Source of the DNA: CAZAYP01 sp964489425 [NCBI: uncultured Verrucomicrobiota bacterium]
GTDB lineage: Bacteria > Verrucomicrobiota > Kiritimatiellia > RZYC01
Assembly (NCBI GenBank): GCA_964489425.1
Contig: CAZAYP010000024.1
Coordinates: forward strand, 1-64,000
Direction: 5' to 3'
DNA length: 64,000 nucleotides
The notes below the pieces were generated by a model, which was given only the letters and a program-made list of their open reading frames with translations, made no database searches and was not told where the DNA came from. Below, piece after piece: positions 51,198 to 58,750 of the stretch. The position numbers were made by a program, and so were the translations under genes. Numbering within the stretch: the stretch's first letter is position 1; every line of letters starts with the position of its first letter.

Positions 51198-52325
51198 CTA
51201 TGCCGCCTTGGCGCCCAAGATGGTGTGGAGGGCCCGGACGACTTCGTCGATCTGGGCGTCGGTGATCGCCTGGCCGCTGGGCAGGTACAGGCCGCGCCGG
51301 TAGATGCGCGCGGTCACCGGGCAGGCGGCATCGGCGAACAGGCCCATGCGGCGGTACACCGGCTGCTCGTGCAGGCCCATGAAAAATGGGCGGGTTTGGA
51401 CCCCGGCGGCATCGAGGCGCCGCGCCAGCTCAAAGGCATCGAAGTCCACGGTCTCGTCCAGCAGCACGGCATACATCCAGACGGACGAGCGGGCCCAGGG
51501 CTCGACGTGGGGCTGGCGCAGCGGCAGCCCGGCCAAGCCCGCGTTGTAGCGGGCCGCCATCGCGAGCTTGCGGGCCAGCAGCTCATCCACCCGCTCCAGT
51601 TGCGCGCAACCGATGGCGGCCTGGACGTTGGTGATCCGGAAGTTCCACCCCCGGTCCTCGTGGCGGAACCGTTCGCGGGCCCCGAAGCACAGGTTGCGTC
51701 GCGCCCGCAGGCGCTCTGCCAGGACGTCGTCATCCGTCAGCACCATGCCGCCCTCGCCGCAGGTGATATTCTTGTTGGCGTAAAACGAGAAGCAGGCGAG
51801 ATCGCCAAACCCTCCGCAGCGGCTCCAGGCGCCGTTGACCTGGCATTCCGCGCCGTGGGCTTCCGCCGCGTCTTCCACGATGCGGAGCGCGTGTTGCGCC
51901 GCGATCTGCGCGATCTCCTGCATGGGTGCGGGGTGCCCGTAAATGTGGACTGGCATCATGGCCACGGTCTGCGGGGTTATCCGCCGCCGGACATCGTCGG
52001 GATCAAGGCAGTAGGTGCGCGGATCGCAGTCTGCCAGCACCGGCCGCAGTTGGTTCCGCAAAACGGCTTCCAGGCAGCTGACAATGGTGAACGACGGCAG
52101 GATCACCTCGCCGCCGGCCGGCAGGTTCAAGGCGGAAACCGCCAGCTCCAGCGCCACGGTCCCGTTGCACACCGCCACGCCATGCTTCCGGCCGCAATAA
52201 CCGGCCCAGCCTTGTTCAAACCGCTCGATGTATTGGCCGGCCGAAGATATCCAGCCGGTGCGCACGCAATCCGCCACGTACTCCTGTTCGCGGCCGTTCA
52301 GCAGCGGCTCATTGACGGGGATCAT
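51198..52325 (-). CDS. DegT/DnrJ/EryC1/StrS sugar aminotransferase (perosamine-synthase/LegC-like)
   Basis: 375 residues. The opening IPVNEPLLNGREQEYVADCVRTGWISSAGQYIERFE is that of GDP-perosamine synthase and the LegC type of aminotransferase, with VEDAAEAHGAECQ and ACFSFYANKNITCGEGGMV (PLP-Lys185). It should aminate a 4-keto-6-deoxy sugar nucleotide; the adjacent 4,6-dehydratase-like gene at 52384 and NeuB at 54520 make a legionaminic- or pseudaminic-type pathway plausible. It is one of three DegT enzymes and the most similar to that group. Confidence 0.92.
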   Translation of the reverse strand: MIPVNEPLLNGREQEYVADCVRTGWISSAGQYIERFEQGWAGYCGRKHGVAVCNGTVALELAVSALNLPAGGEVILPSFTIVSCLEAVLRNQLRPVLADCDPRTYCLDPDDVRRRITPQTVAMMPVHIYGHPAPMQEIAQIAAQHALRIVEDAAEAHGAECQVNGAWSRCGGFGDLACFSFYANKNITCGEGGMVLTDDDVLAERLRARRNLCFGARERFRHEDRGWNFRITNVQAAIGCAQLERVDELLARKLAMAARYNAGLAGLPLRQPHVEPWARSSVWMYAVLLDETVDFDAFELARRLDAAGVQTRPFFMGLHEQPVYRRMGLFADAACPVTARIYRRGLYLPSGQAITDAQIDEVVRALHTILGAKAA

Positions 52326-52383
52326 GGGTGGTCCACGAGTTCATGGTTCCGGTTGTCTGGTTGGTGGCCGCTGAAACGCCGAT

Positions 52384-53373
52384 TCAGCGCGCCTGTGCCC
52401 GGAAGTGGGCGATGATGTTGTCCAGGATCGCATCCAGCGACATGCGCGGCGCAAACCCGATCAGGCCCTGCAACTTTTTCAGGCTGGGCACCCGGCGGGG
52501 CATGTCCTCAAAGTCCTGGTTGTACACCTGCTCGTACGGGATGTTCTGGATGGTCGAGCGCGACCCGGTCTTGGCGATGATCCGTTCCGCGAGCTGGCGC
52601 ACGCTGACTTCTTCGACCCCGCCGATGTTGACCACCTCGCCGTAGGCCGCCGGCGTGATGATCAGTTTCATCAGGGCCGGGCACACCTCGGAGACGTGGG
52701 TGAAGGTGCGCGACTGGCTGCCGTCGCCGAACACGGTGATGGGCTCATTTTTCAACGCCTGCTGGACAAAGCGCGGGATCACCATGCCGTATTCGCCGGT
52801 CTGGCGCGGGCCCACGGTGTTGAACAGCCGCACCACGATCGTAGGCAGTTGGTGGCTGCGGTAGTAGGCGATGGCGGTGAACTCGTCCATCAGCTTGGAC
52901 GCCGCATAGCACCAGCGCGCCTTGTGGGAGGCGCCGAACACGATGTCGTCCTCCTCGGCCAGCGGGGCGTTCTCCTGCTTGCCATAGGCCTCGGACGTGG
53001 AGGCAATCAGCACCTTTTTGCGGAACTTGCCACACATGCGCAGGATCAGCTCCGTGCCCATGATGTTGGTGGTGATGGCCGCCAGCGGGTTTTCCAAAAT
53101 GTACTTCACGCCCACGGCCGCCGCGAGGTGGAAGACCATGTCGCAAGTGCCCACCAGCTCCAGGGTGATGTTCTCGTTGAAGATGGTGTCCGTGTACATA
53201 TGAAACCGGCGCTTGTACTCCGGGTTTTCCTGGAGATGCCGGACGTTGTCCAGGCGCCCCGTGGACAGGTCGTCGATGACATACACCTCGGCGCCCGCCT
53301 TGAGGTACTCCTCGGCCAGGTGGCTGCCGATGAACCCTGCGCCGCCGGTGATCAATACTCTTTTATCTGTCAT
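52384..53373 (-). CDS. NAD-dependent sugar epimerase/dehydratase
   Basis: 329 residues. VLITGGAGFIGSHLAEEYL, VFHLAAAVGVKYILENPL, STSEAYGK (Thr/Ser-rich active-site strand), CYAASKLMDE (YxxxK) and RLFNTVGPRQTGEYGMVIPRFVQQAL are the extended-SDR marks; the last resembles UDP-glucuronate decarboxylase and 4,6-dehydratase relatives. Upstream of the DegT enzyme, it may make the 4-keto substrate. Whether it dehydrates, epimerises or decarboxylates is not decided by these motifs. Confidence 0.88.
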   Translation of the reverse strand: MTDKRVLITGGAGFIGSHLAEEYLKAGAEVYVIDDLSTGRLDNVRHLQENPEYKRRFHMYTDTIFNENITLELVGTCDMVFHLAAAVGVKYILENPLAAITTNIMGTELILRMCGKFRKKVLIASTSEAYGKQENAPLAEEDDIVFGASHKARWCYAASKLMDEFTAIAYYRSHQLPTIVVRLFNTVGPRQTGEYGMVIPRFVQQALKNEPITVFGDGSQSRTFTHVSEVCPALMKLIITPAAYGEVVNIGGVEEVSVRQLAERIIAKTGSRSTIQNIPYEQVYNQDFEDMPRRVPSLKKLQGLIGFAPRMSLDAILDNIIAHFRAQAR

Positions 53374-53385
53374 GGGTTACCTCGC

Positions 53386-53976
53386 TCAATGGGCTGGTGC
53401 TGATTTAGCTAAACTTCCGGCCGCCGGCTCAAGCTCCCACGCGGCCCAAAAATGCTGCGTGGCTTGCTGAAATTGTTCGGTCACCTCGGGAATCGCCGGC
53501 ACCCGCGCCGCGGCCAGGCCCTCCTGGATTTGCCCGGCGGTTAAGCCGGCGGCCCGTGCAATGAACAGCGCATCCTGCAGGTCCTGGGGATCGGCCCGCA
53601 TCAGCTTGCTCAACAGCAAATCCATGTCCGCGAGGCGGAAGACGCGCAACATGCTGAATGCAATCCCAATGGCTTGGCGCCGGGCGCGCCAGTCCGGCCG
53701 CAGAATGACCTGATCCTCGGTGAACAGGTGGCTGATGTAGAGCCCGGTGGGCGCCAACGCCTGGTTCGCGCCATCGATCGCCTCCCAGAAGTTCCCGGCT
53801 TGCAGCAACCGCTCGGCCTGGCCTTCCCACAGGATGGCATCGACATCCAGGCTCAGCAGCGCATCTGCCGGCGGCGTGGCAAAGCCCAACTGGATGGCCG
53901 CGCGGCCATAGAGCGTCAGGTCAACCTCCGTGGTCAGGCGGGCGTCCAAGGCCTGCAGGATGGTCAGCGCGTTCAT
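53386..53976 (-). CDS. DUF6036/AbiEii-like nucleotidyltransferase candidate
   Basis: 196 residues. VDLTLYGRAAIQLGFATPP and ADALLSLDVDAILWE look like the GS...D-x-D region of minimal nucleotidyltransferases (AbiEii/DUF6036 type), and DMDLLLSKLMRADPQDLQDALFIARAAGL is the usual downstream helix. Fold and function are a guess from these motifs, as the first motif (GGxAL) is only weakly preserved. It lies one base after the gene at 53978, a two-gene layout like AbiE-type toxin-antitoxin pairs. It has nothing to do with sugar synthesis. Confidence 0.55.
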   Translation of the reverse strand: MNALTILQALDARLTTEVDLTLYGRAAIQLGFATPPADALLSLDVDAILWEGQAERLLQAGNFWEAIDGANQALAPTGLYISHLFTEDQVILRPDWRARRQAIGIAFSMLRVFRLADMDLLLSKLMRADPQDLQDALFIARAAGLTAGQIQEGLAAARVPAIPEVTEQFQQATQHFWAAWELEPAAGSLAKSAPAH

Positions 53977-53977
53977 G

Positions 53978-54523
53978 TCAGGAAACCAGCCGCCAGCCGG
54001 CGGCGTTGGGCCGGCCCGGCATCATGATCGGCTCGCCCAGCCGCGTCCAATGGATCAACGGCGAGCGCAAGGCGGGCTGCTTGTCCAAGGCCTGGTGGAT
54101 TTGCTGCCACGCCGGATGCCCGGGATCTACCCGCAACGCCTGGCGGGCCAACTCGGCCAGCACCGGCTGGGTGCGCTCCATGCGGGCCAGGCGTAACAGC
54201 CGCGCCAGATCGAGGCCCGGCCGGCTGATACGCTGCGCGGCCAGGCGCAGGATCTGGGGGCGGTCCTGGCTTTGCGGCTGGCATAAAGCAGTGACCCATT
54301 CTTCATCGCTCAACAGGTCTGGCGTGGGCATCTCCGTGGCGTCGGCCACGGGGCCGCCGGCACGAAACACCACGCGCACCCCGCGATGGTTGGCCAGATC
54401 CACCAGCCAATCTTCCATCGTCGTGGCTTGCGGCGCCGGATAGTCGCGCATCAAGCGCAGGATTTTGTGGCGCAACGGCGAGACCGTCATCGTCACCCCC
54501 AGGCGGTCTCCAAGCCGGTTCAT
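53978..54523 (-). CDS. hypothetical protein, possible partner of the nucleotidyltransferase candidate
   Basis: 181 residues beginning MNRLGDRLGVTMTVSPLRHKILRLM, with helical, basic sequence and no recognised domain. Its start overlaps the NeuB gene stop as ATGA, and its stop is one base from the next gene. It may be the antitoxin of a pair (the upstream gene of such pairs often is) but no DNA-binding motif is evident, so the role is unknown. Confidence 0.5.
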   Translation of the reverse strand: MNRLGDRLGVTMTVSPLRHKILRLMRDYPAPQATTMEDWLVDLANHRGVRVVFRAGGPVADATEMPTPDLLSDEEWVTALCQPQSQDRPQILRLAAQRISRPGLDLARLLRLARMERTQPVLAELARQALRVDPGHPAWQQIHQALDKQPALRSPLIHWTRLGEPIMMPGRPNAAGWRLVS

Positions 54524-55638
54524 GAAACCTTGTCATCTTCCCGGCCCGGGGCGGAGGCGCCGCGAGCAGGCTGGGGTGTGGCCCAATCAATATCCGCCAG
54601 GGTCAACAGGGTGTCCGGCGCCAGGTCGCGCGTTGTGCGGCGGCCCACGACGCGTTCGAACCACGCCGGGTCCAGGCCTGTGCCCGGCCGTTTGCATGCG
54701 ACATGTTCCGGCCGCAGGACGGCGCCGGCGCGCAGGGCGGCGCGGCACACCAGGCTCTTGCGCACGTGCGCCCGGTTGGCCAGTTCGCTGGGCATGGGCC
54801 GCTTGTGGCCGTCGCCCAGGGCCAGCTCCACTTCGCGCACGGACTGCACCAGGCGCGCCAGCCCGGCCGGATCCAGCGATGCACCGTGGTCCGGCCCCGG
54901 CAGTCCGCAATCCAGGGTAAAATGTTTTTCGATAATGCACGCGCCGGCCGCCACGGCCCAGGGGCTGGCGCCCACGCCGGCCGTGTGGTCCGAGAATCCA
55001 ACCGGGCAGCTGAACGCGCGGGCCATGGTCCAAATCGCGCGCAGGTTAGCCTCGGCCGGTGCCGCCGGGTACTCGGTGGTGCAGTGCAGCAACGCCAGCG
55101 GCACCGGCGGGTTGGCGTTGCTGAACACCTGCCAAGCCGCCTCCACCTCGCCCAGCGTGCACATGCCGGTGGCGAGGATCACGGGCTTGTTCTTGCGCAC
55201 AACCTGGCGCAGGAACGGAAGGTTGGTGGTGTCCGTGGACCCGATTTTGTAAGCCGCCACGCCCAGCGCGTCCAGTGCCGACAAGCTCTTCTCCTCGTAG
55301 GGCGTAACCAGGTACAGGATGCCCGCGGCCTCGCAATGCTGTTTCAGTTCAGCGTGTTGGGCGGGGGTCAGGGCCAGGGCGCGCAACATATCCAACTGGC
55401 TGCCGGCCGCGCCCGTGGTCTCGCGCTGGTACGGCGCTTTGCCCGCGCCGGCCGCCACCAGTTCCTCCGGGTCGAAGAGCTGGAACTTGACCGCGTCCGC
55501 CCGGGCCGCCCTGGCCGCGTCGATCAGGCGATGCGCCAAGTCCATGTGGCCGTTGTGGTTGACGCCCGCTTCGGCAATGATGAACACCGGGTGCCCGGGC
55601 CCGATCCGGCGGCCGGCGATATCAATCCAGTCAGCCAC
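54520..55638 (-). CDS. neuB: nonulosonic acid synthase, NeuB/LegI type (third of three)
   Basis: 372 residues from GTG 55638, chosen because AGGGAG precedes it and the protein then begins like other NeuB; ATGs at 55695 and 55662 are alternatives. FIIAEAGVNHNGHMDLAHRLIDAARAARADAVKFQLFDPEEL, SQLDMLRALAL, LYLVTPYEEKSLSAL, YKIGSTDTTNLPFL, VILATGMCTLGEV, LLHCTTEYPAAPAEANL, VGFSDHTAGVGAS and IIEKHFTLDCGLPGPDHG are the classic sialic/legionaminic synthase motifs, and a SAF domain ends it. The lineage is closest to ordinary NeuB/LegI. It is the first gene of the minus-strand cluster. Confidence 0.92.
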   Translation of the reverse strand: MADWIDIAGRRIGPGHPVFIIAEAGVNHNGHMDLAHRLIDAARAARADAVKFQLFDPEELVAAGAGKAPYQRETTGAAGSQLDMLRALALTPAQHAELKQHCEAAGILYLVTPYEEKSLSALDALGVAAYKIGSTDTTNLPFLRQVVRKNKPVILATGMCTLGEVEAAWQVFSNANPPVPLALLHCTTEYPAAPAEANLRAIWTMARAFSCPVGFSDHTAGVGASPWAVAAGACIIEKHFTLDCGLPGPDHGASLDPAGLARLVQSVREVELALGDGHKRPMPSELANRAHVRKSLVCRAALRAGAVLRPEHVACKRPGTGLDPAWFERVVGRRTTRDLAPDTLLTLADIDWATPQPARGASAPGREDDKVS

Positions 55639-55977
55639 ACGTCTCCCTGGGTGTGGCCCCATGGCAGACTTCGTCCCGGTCACTTCCGGGGCCATGATCC
55701 GCGTTGCCCTCGAAAATGTTGCTCGTGCTCATAGGATGCCCCATGTTGTCAGCATGGAATGGCTATATATATGTAGATATCCGGCGGATTGTCCATTATG
55801 AATTAGATCAAACTCATCGGCCGGCATCCCGGCCGGCGGCGGGCGGCGCGATCGGTTTTGATAACTAGGGTATTGTTTCGCGGCCGGAATCGGGTACCAT
55901 GGCGGCGCAATGGGATGCCCGCCCGGGCCGAAAGGGTGCCGGGCAAAGCCAGGGAAAAGGAGTCGCGCGGGTGCCAT
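55639..55977. other. divergent intergenic region with candidate promoter
   Basis: This 339-base gap separates the minus-strand polysaccharide cluster from the plus-strand glycosyltransferase gene. It is AT-richer between about 55,760 and 55,870 and contains the promoter listed at 55766-55795. No coding region is recognisable; a long minus-strand open frame across it is the shadow of the glycosyltransferase. Confidence 0.6.
55766..55795 (-). promoter_or_regulatory. candidate sigma-70-type promoter of the minus-strand cluster
   Basis: On the minus strand TGGACA (55795-55790, -35-like) is followed after 18 bases by TATATA (55771-55766, -10-like), in the AT-rich part of the gap. It would give a leader of about 120 bases before GTG 55638. 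Spacing and both hexamers are imperfect, so it is only a candidate for driving the locus. Confidence 0.3.
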
Positions 55978-56994
55978 ATGGGAGAAGCTGACCCAGTTGA
56001 TATTTCGGTCGTTGCGCCGGTGTATAACGAAGCGGAGTGCATCGAGGCGTTCTGCGAGCAGGTGCACAAGGCGCTGGCGGCGCTTGGCCGGCCGTACGAA
56101 ATCATCCTGGTGGACGACGGCAGCCAGGACGGCTCGTGGGACAAGATGGTCTCCATGGTCCCGCGCATCCCGGGCCTGCGGCTGATCCGGTTCCGCCGCA
56201 ACTTCGGCCAGACCGCGGCCATGAGCGCCGGGTTCCACCACGCGCGCGGCACGGTCATCATCACCATGGACGCCGACCTGCAGAACGATCCCGCGGATAT
56301 TCCCCGCCTGCTGGAACAATTCGACGCGGGCTTTGACGTGGTCAGCGGTTGGCGCCAGGACCGGCAGGATGCGTGGCTGAGCCGCAAGTTGCCGTCCATG
56401 GTCGCCAACTATGTGATCAGCACGATCACCGGGGTCAAGCTGCACGATTACGGATGCACGCTCAAGGCGTACCGCCGCGAGGTGATGTCCGGCGTACACC
56501 TCTACGGCCAGATGCACCGCTTTATTCCCGCCCTGGCCAGTTGGGTGGGCGGCCGCGTGACCGAAGTGCCGGTGCGGCACCATCCGCGGCGGTCGGGGGT
56601 GTCCAAGTACGGCTTGTCGCGCACCGGCCGCGTGATCCTCGACCTGGTCACCGTGCAGTTCCTCATGCGCTACAGCACCGGGCCCATGCACCTGTTCGGC
56701 AAGCTGGGCAGCTTCTTCGCGCTGCCCGGCCTGCTGTTGCTGCTGATGATCGTGGGCACCAATCTCTCCTATCACCTGTTCGGCACCGAACTGGGGGCGG
56801 ACTTGATCAAGCGGCCCTTCTGGATCATGACCGCGTTCATGCTCCTGTTCATGGGCATGCAGTTTGTCAGCATGGGCCTGCTGGCGGAAGTGCAGATCCG
56901 CACCTACCACGAGTCCCAGGGCAAACCGGTCTACGTGATCAAGGAAATCGTCGCGGCGGACCCGGCGCCAACCCGCGCTGCTGCCGGCGCATGA
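55978..56994 (+). CDS. polyprenyl-phosphate glycosyltransferase family 2 protein
   Basis: 338 residues from ATG 55978. The GT2 domain has ISVVAPVYNEAECIEAFC, EIILVDDGSQDGSW, ITMDADLQNDPADIPRLLE (DAD 98-100) and LHDYGCTLKAYRREVM, the DPM1/GtrB/ArnC type that transfers a sugar from a nucleotide to polyprenyl phosphate. Two C-terminal membrane helices (PMHLFGKLGSFFALPGLLLLLMIVG and FWIMTAFMLLFMGMQFVSMGLL) match the GtrB/ArnC subfamily. It starts the plus-strand group and overlaps the next gene by four bases. AAAAGGAG lies about 15 bases before the start. Confidence 0.92.
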   Translation: MGEADPVDISVVAPVYNEAECIEAFCEQVHKALAALGRPYEIILVDDGSQDGSWDKMVSMVPRIPGLRLIRFRRNFGQTAAMSAGFHHARGTVIITMDADLQNDPADIPRLLEQFDAGFDVVSGWRQDRQDAWLSRKLPSMVANYVISTITGVKLHDYGCTLKAYRREVMSGVHLYGQMHRFIPALASWVGGRVTEVPVRHHPRRSGVSKYGLSRTGRVILDLVTVQFLMRYSTGPMHLFGKLGSFFALPGLLLLLMIVGTNLSYHLFGTELGADLIKRPFWIMTAFMLLFMGMQFVSMGLLAEVQIRTYHESQGKPVYVIKEIVAADPAPTRAAAGA

Positions 56995-57905
56995 CCGGCG
57001 GCTTCATCCCCTGGCTGGCGGCGTTGCCCGCCGGCGCGCCCCCGCCTCCCGGCGACCTGGCCGCGTTCGGCAACGCATGGATTATTGGCCTGGCCTACCT
57101 GGTCCTGGTGGGGCTGGGGTTCGTGGTGGCTGCGGGCCTTCTGGCCGCGGCCCTGCGCCGCCCGGATCGCTGGACGCCGGCGCCGGACTTCCTGGCCCAG
57201 CGCGCCTGGCCCCTGGCCGCCGTGTCCCGCCTGATGATCTGGCTGCTGGTCCTGCACGGCGCCGGCCTGACGCTCAACCTGCTGGCCATGGAGGCCGGCC
57301 TGTGGCCGGGGCTGGACGAAACCACCGTGGCCGTGATCGTCCAGAGCCTGGTTTTTCATGGCGCCGGCCTGGTCCTGGTCCTGGCGCTCCTGCGGCCGCA
57401 GCGCGTGCCGTGGCGGCGCATGTTGGGCGCGCCCGACCCCGCGCCCTTGCGCGCGACCGTGCAAGGCCTGCTGTTTTATCTCGGCACGTTGCCGTTCCTG
57501 CTGGTGGGTTCCCTGGTTTACCAGCTCTTGCTCAGGCAGCTTGGGGTGGACGTCAACTTGCAGGACGTGGCCTGGGCGGTCTCCGGTGACCAACCGGCCG
57601 CCGCCGCCTTGTACCTGGGCTTGTTTACCGTGGTCGTGGCGCCTTTATTTGAAGAAGTGCTGTTTCGCGGCATTCTCCTGCCCATGGTGGCCGCCCGGAC
57701 CGGCCTGGTGGTGGCCATGACGCTGGTCTCGCTGCTGTTTGCCGGCCTGCATTTCCACCTGCCCTCGCTGGCGCCCCTGTTCATCATCTCCATGGCCTTC
57801 TCGCTCGGTTACGCGATTTCCGGATCCCTGGTGACCGCGTTTGTCATGCACGCCCTGTTCAACGGGATCAACCTGGCCCTTCTGTATATCCTGCGCAGCG
57901 GCTGA
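56991..57905 (+). CDS. CPBP family intramembrane metalloprotease
   Basis: 304 residues, ATG overlapping the GT2 stop as ATGA. About eight hydrophobic helices; the CPBP catalytic motifs are EEVLFRG, LLFAGLHFHLP (His) and MHALFNGINL (Asn/His). Such proteases act on prenylated or other membrane peptides (CAAX-type) or serve in bacteriocin self-immunity; the target here is unknown. It is the last gene before a 280-base gap. Confidence 0.9.
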   Translation: MTGGFIPWLAALPAGAPPPPGDLAAFGNAWIIGLAYLVLVGLGFVVAAGLLAAALRRPDRWTPAPDFLAQRAWPLAAVSRLMIWLLVLHGAGLTLNLLAMEAGLWPGLDETTVAVIVQSLVFHGAGLVLVLALLRPQRVPWRRMLGAPDPAPLRATVQGLLFYLGTLPFLLVGSLVYQLLLRQLGVDVNLQDVAWAVSGDQPAAAALYLGLFTVVVAPLFEEVLFRGILLPMVAARTGLVVAMTLVSLLFAGLHFHLPSLAPLFIISMAFSLGYAISGSLVTAFVMHALFNGINLALLYILRSG

Positions 57906-58185
57906 ACCATAGTGACCACACGCTGGTCACTAATATCCATTTCTGGACATTGTTTGGCCGTTCCCGGGCCGGCGACGGCGATGGCTTTATTCACAATACA
58001 TTGCAGGCGTTATTGTTGTGTATTAGCTTCTGATTTTCATAAAATTGGCATGGCAATTGCATTAGTAGATGGCGCTGCAGAGAGAAGGCAGCGAGCGGGT
58101 TCGGAAGAGGATAAGGGACCGAACCGGGTAGTGAAGGTAAGAAAAACAAAAACAACGAAATAAAGTAAAGAAAGGCAGAACTAAA
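57906..58185. other. gap with pseudopilin promoter and leader
   Basis: 280 bases without a gene. It holds a sigma-54-type promoter (58046-58061), a roughly 115-base untranslated leader and, within it, a 7-bp stem at 58098-58104 paired with 58119-58125 (GGTTCGG/CCGAACC) around a purine-rich loop. The leader ends in an A-rich, unstructured stretch with AAAGG before the start codon. Confidence 0.7.
58046..58061 (+). promoter_or_regulatory. candidate sigma-54 promoter (-24/-12) of the pseudopilin gene
   Basis: The sequence TGGCATGGCAATTGCA matches every fixed position of the sigma-54 consensus TGGCAYRNNNNTTGCW, including GG at -24 and GC at -12 with correct spacing. It lies 125 bases before the ATG of the pseudopilin gene, on the right strand. 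Transcription would start near 58,071. Sigma-54 control is known for type IV pilin genes through PilR-type activators. Confidence 0.72.
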
Positions 58186-58521
58186 ATGAAGCAGAACAAA
58201 ATGGCATTCACCCTGGTGGAAATCATGATCGTAGTGGCGATTATCGGCTTGCTGGCCGCGATCGGCATACCCGCGTTTGCCCGCGCTCGTGAAACCGCCC
58301 GGACCAAAGCCTGCATCAACAACCTGCGCCAGATCGACGGGGCGAAGGAACAGTTTGCGATCGAGAACAACGGCGCTGAAGGCGACACCGTGGCCGATTC
58401 GGACATCACGGTTTACATCAAGGGCGGCGCGATCCCGACCTGCCCGGCTGGCGGCACCTACACCACCGGCGACATTGGCGCTGATCCGGACTGCGACTAC
58501 ACCGATCACGATCTTCCGTAA
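58186..58521 (+). CDS. type II/IV pseudopilin (prepilin-type N-terminal domain)
   Basis: 111 residues. MKQNKMAFTLVEIMIVVAIIGLLAAIGIP is a class-3 prepilin start with a short leader; the residue before the mature FTLVE is Ala instead of the usual Gly. The conserved Glu5 of mature pilin and the hydrophobic stem follow, then a small globular part with three Cys (ACINN, PTCPAGG, PDCDYTDHDLP) typical of minimal major pilins/pseudopilins. It may be a structural pilin or type II secretion pseudopilin; no pilus assembly genes are next to it. It is monocistronic, with a sigma-54-type promoter before and an intrinsic terminator after. Confidence 0.92.
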   Translation: MKQNKMAFTLVEIMIVVAIIGLLAAIGIPAFARARETARTKACINNLRQIDGAKEQFAIENNGAEGDTVADSDITVYIKGGAIPTCPAGGTYTTGDIGADPDCDYTDHDLP

Positions 58522-58546
58522 CCCGCGCATCCGCGCGATCCACCGG

Positions 58547-58579
58547 GAGGACCCCGCATCAGCGGGGTCCTCTTTTTTT
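58547..58579 (+). terminator. intrinsic terminator of the pseudopilin gene
   Basis: A perfect 11-bp stem (GAGGACCCCGC 58547-58557, GCGGGGTCCTC 58562-58572) with a four-base loop ATCA is followed by seven Ts (58573-58579). It starts 26 bases after the stop codon. This is a textbook Rho-independent terminator. Confidence 0.95.
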
Positions 58580-58750
58580 AAACGCGCCGCCGGCCCGCCC
58601 CACTTCTCCCGCCGCCGGTTTCCAGTTCGCCGATCATGAACCGGAATTTCTTGACGCTGGGCCAGCGGAAAACGCATTATAACAATTCAATCAATACGTG
58701 CCGGGCAGCGATGTACCTGCTGCGTGGTTGGACCCAAACGATCAATAATT

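Noticed and set aside
55764-55773. TATATATATATG stretch as a microsatellite phase-variation tract
   Set aside because: Only about five AT units, in a gap and not inside a coding frame or clear spacer; it is better explained as the AT-rich -10 region.
55729-56910. 393-residue minus-strand frame across the divergent gap
   Set aside because: Antisense of the GT2 gene; its extension into the gap shows no start signal or domain.
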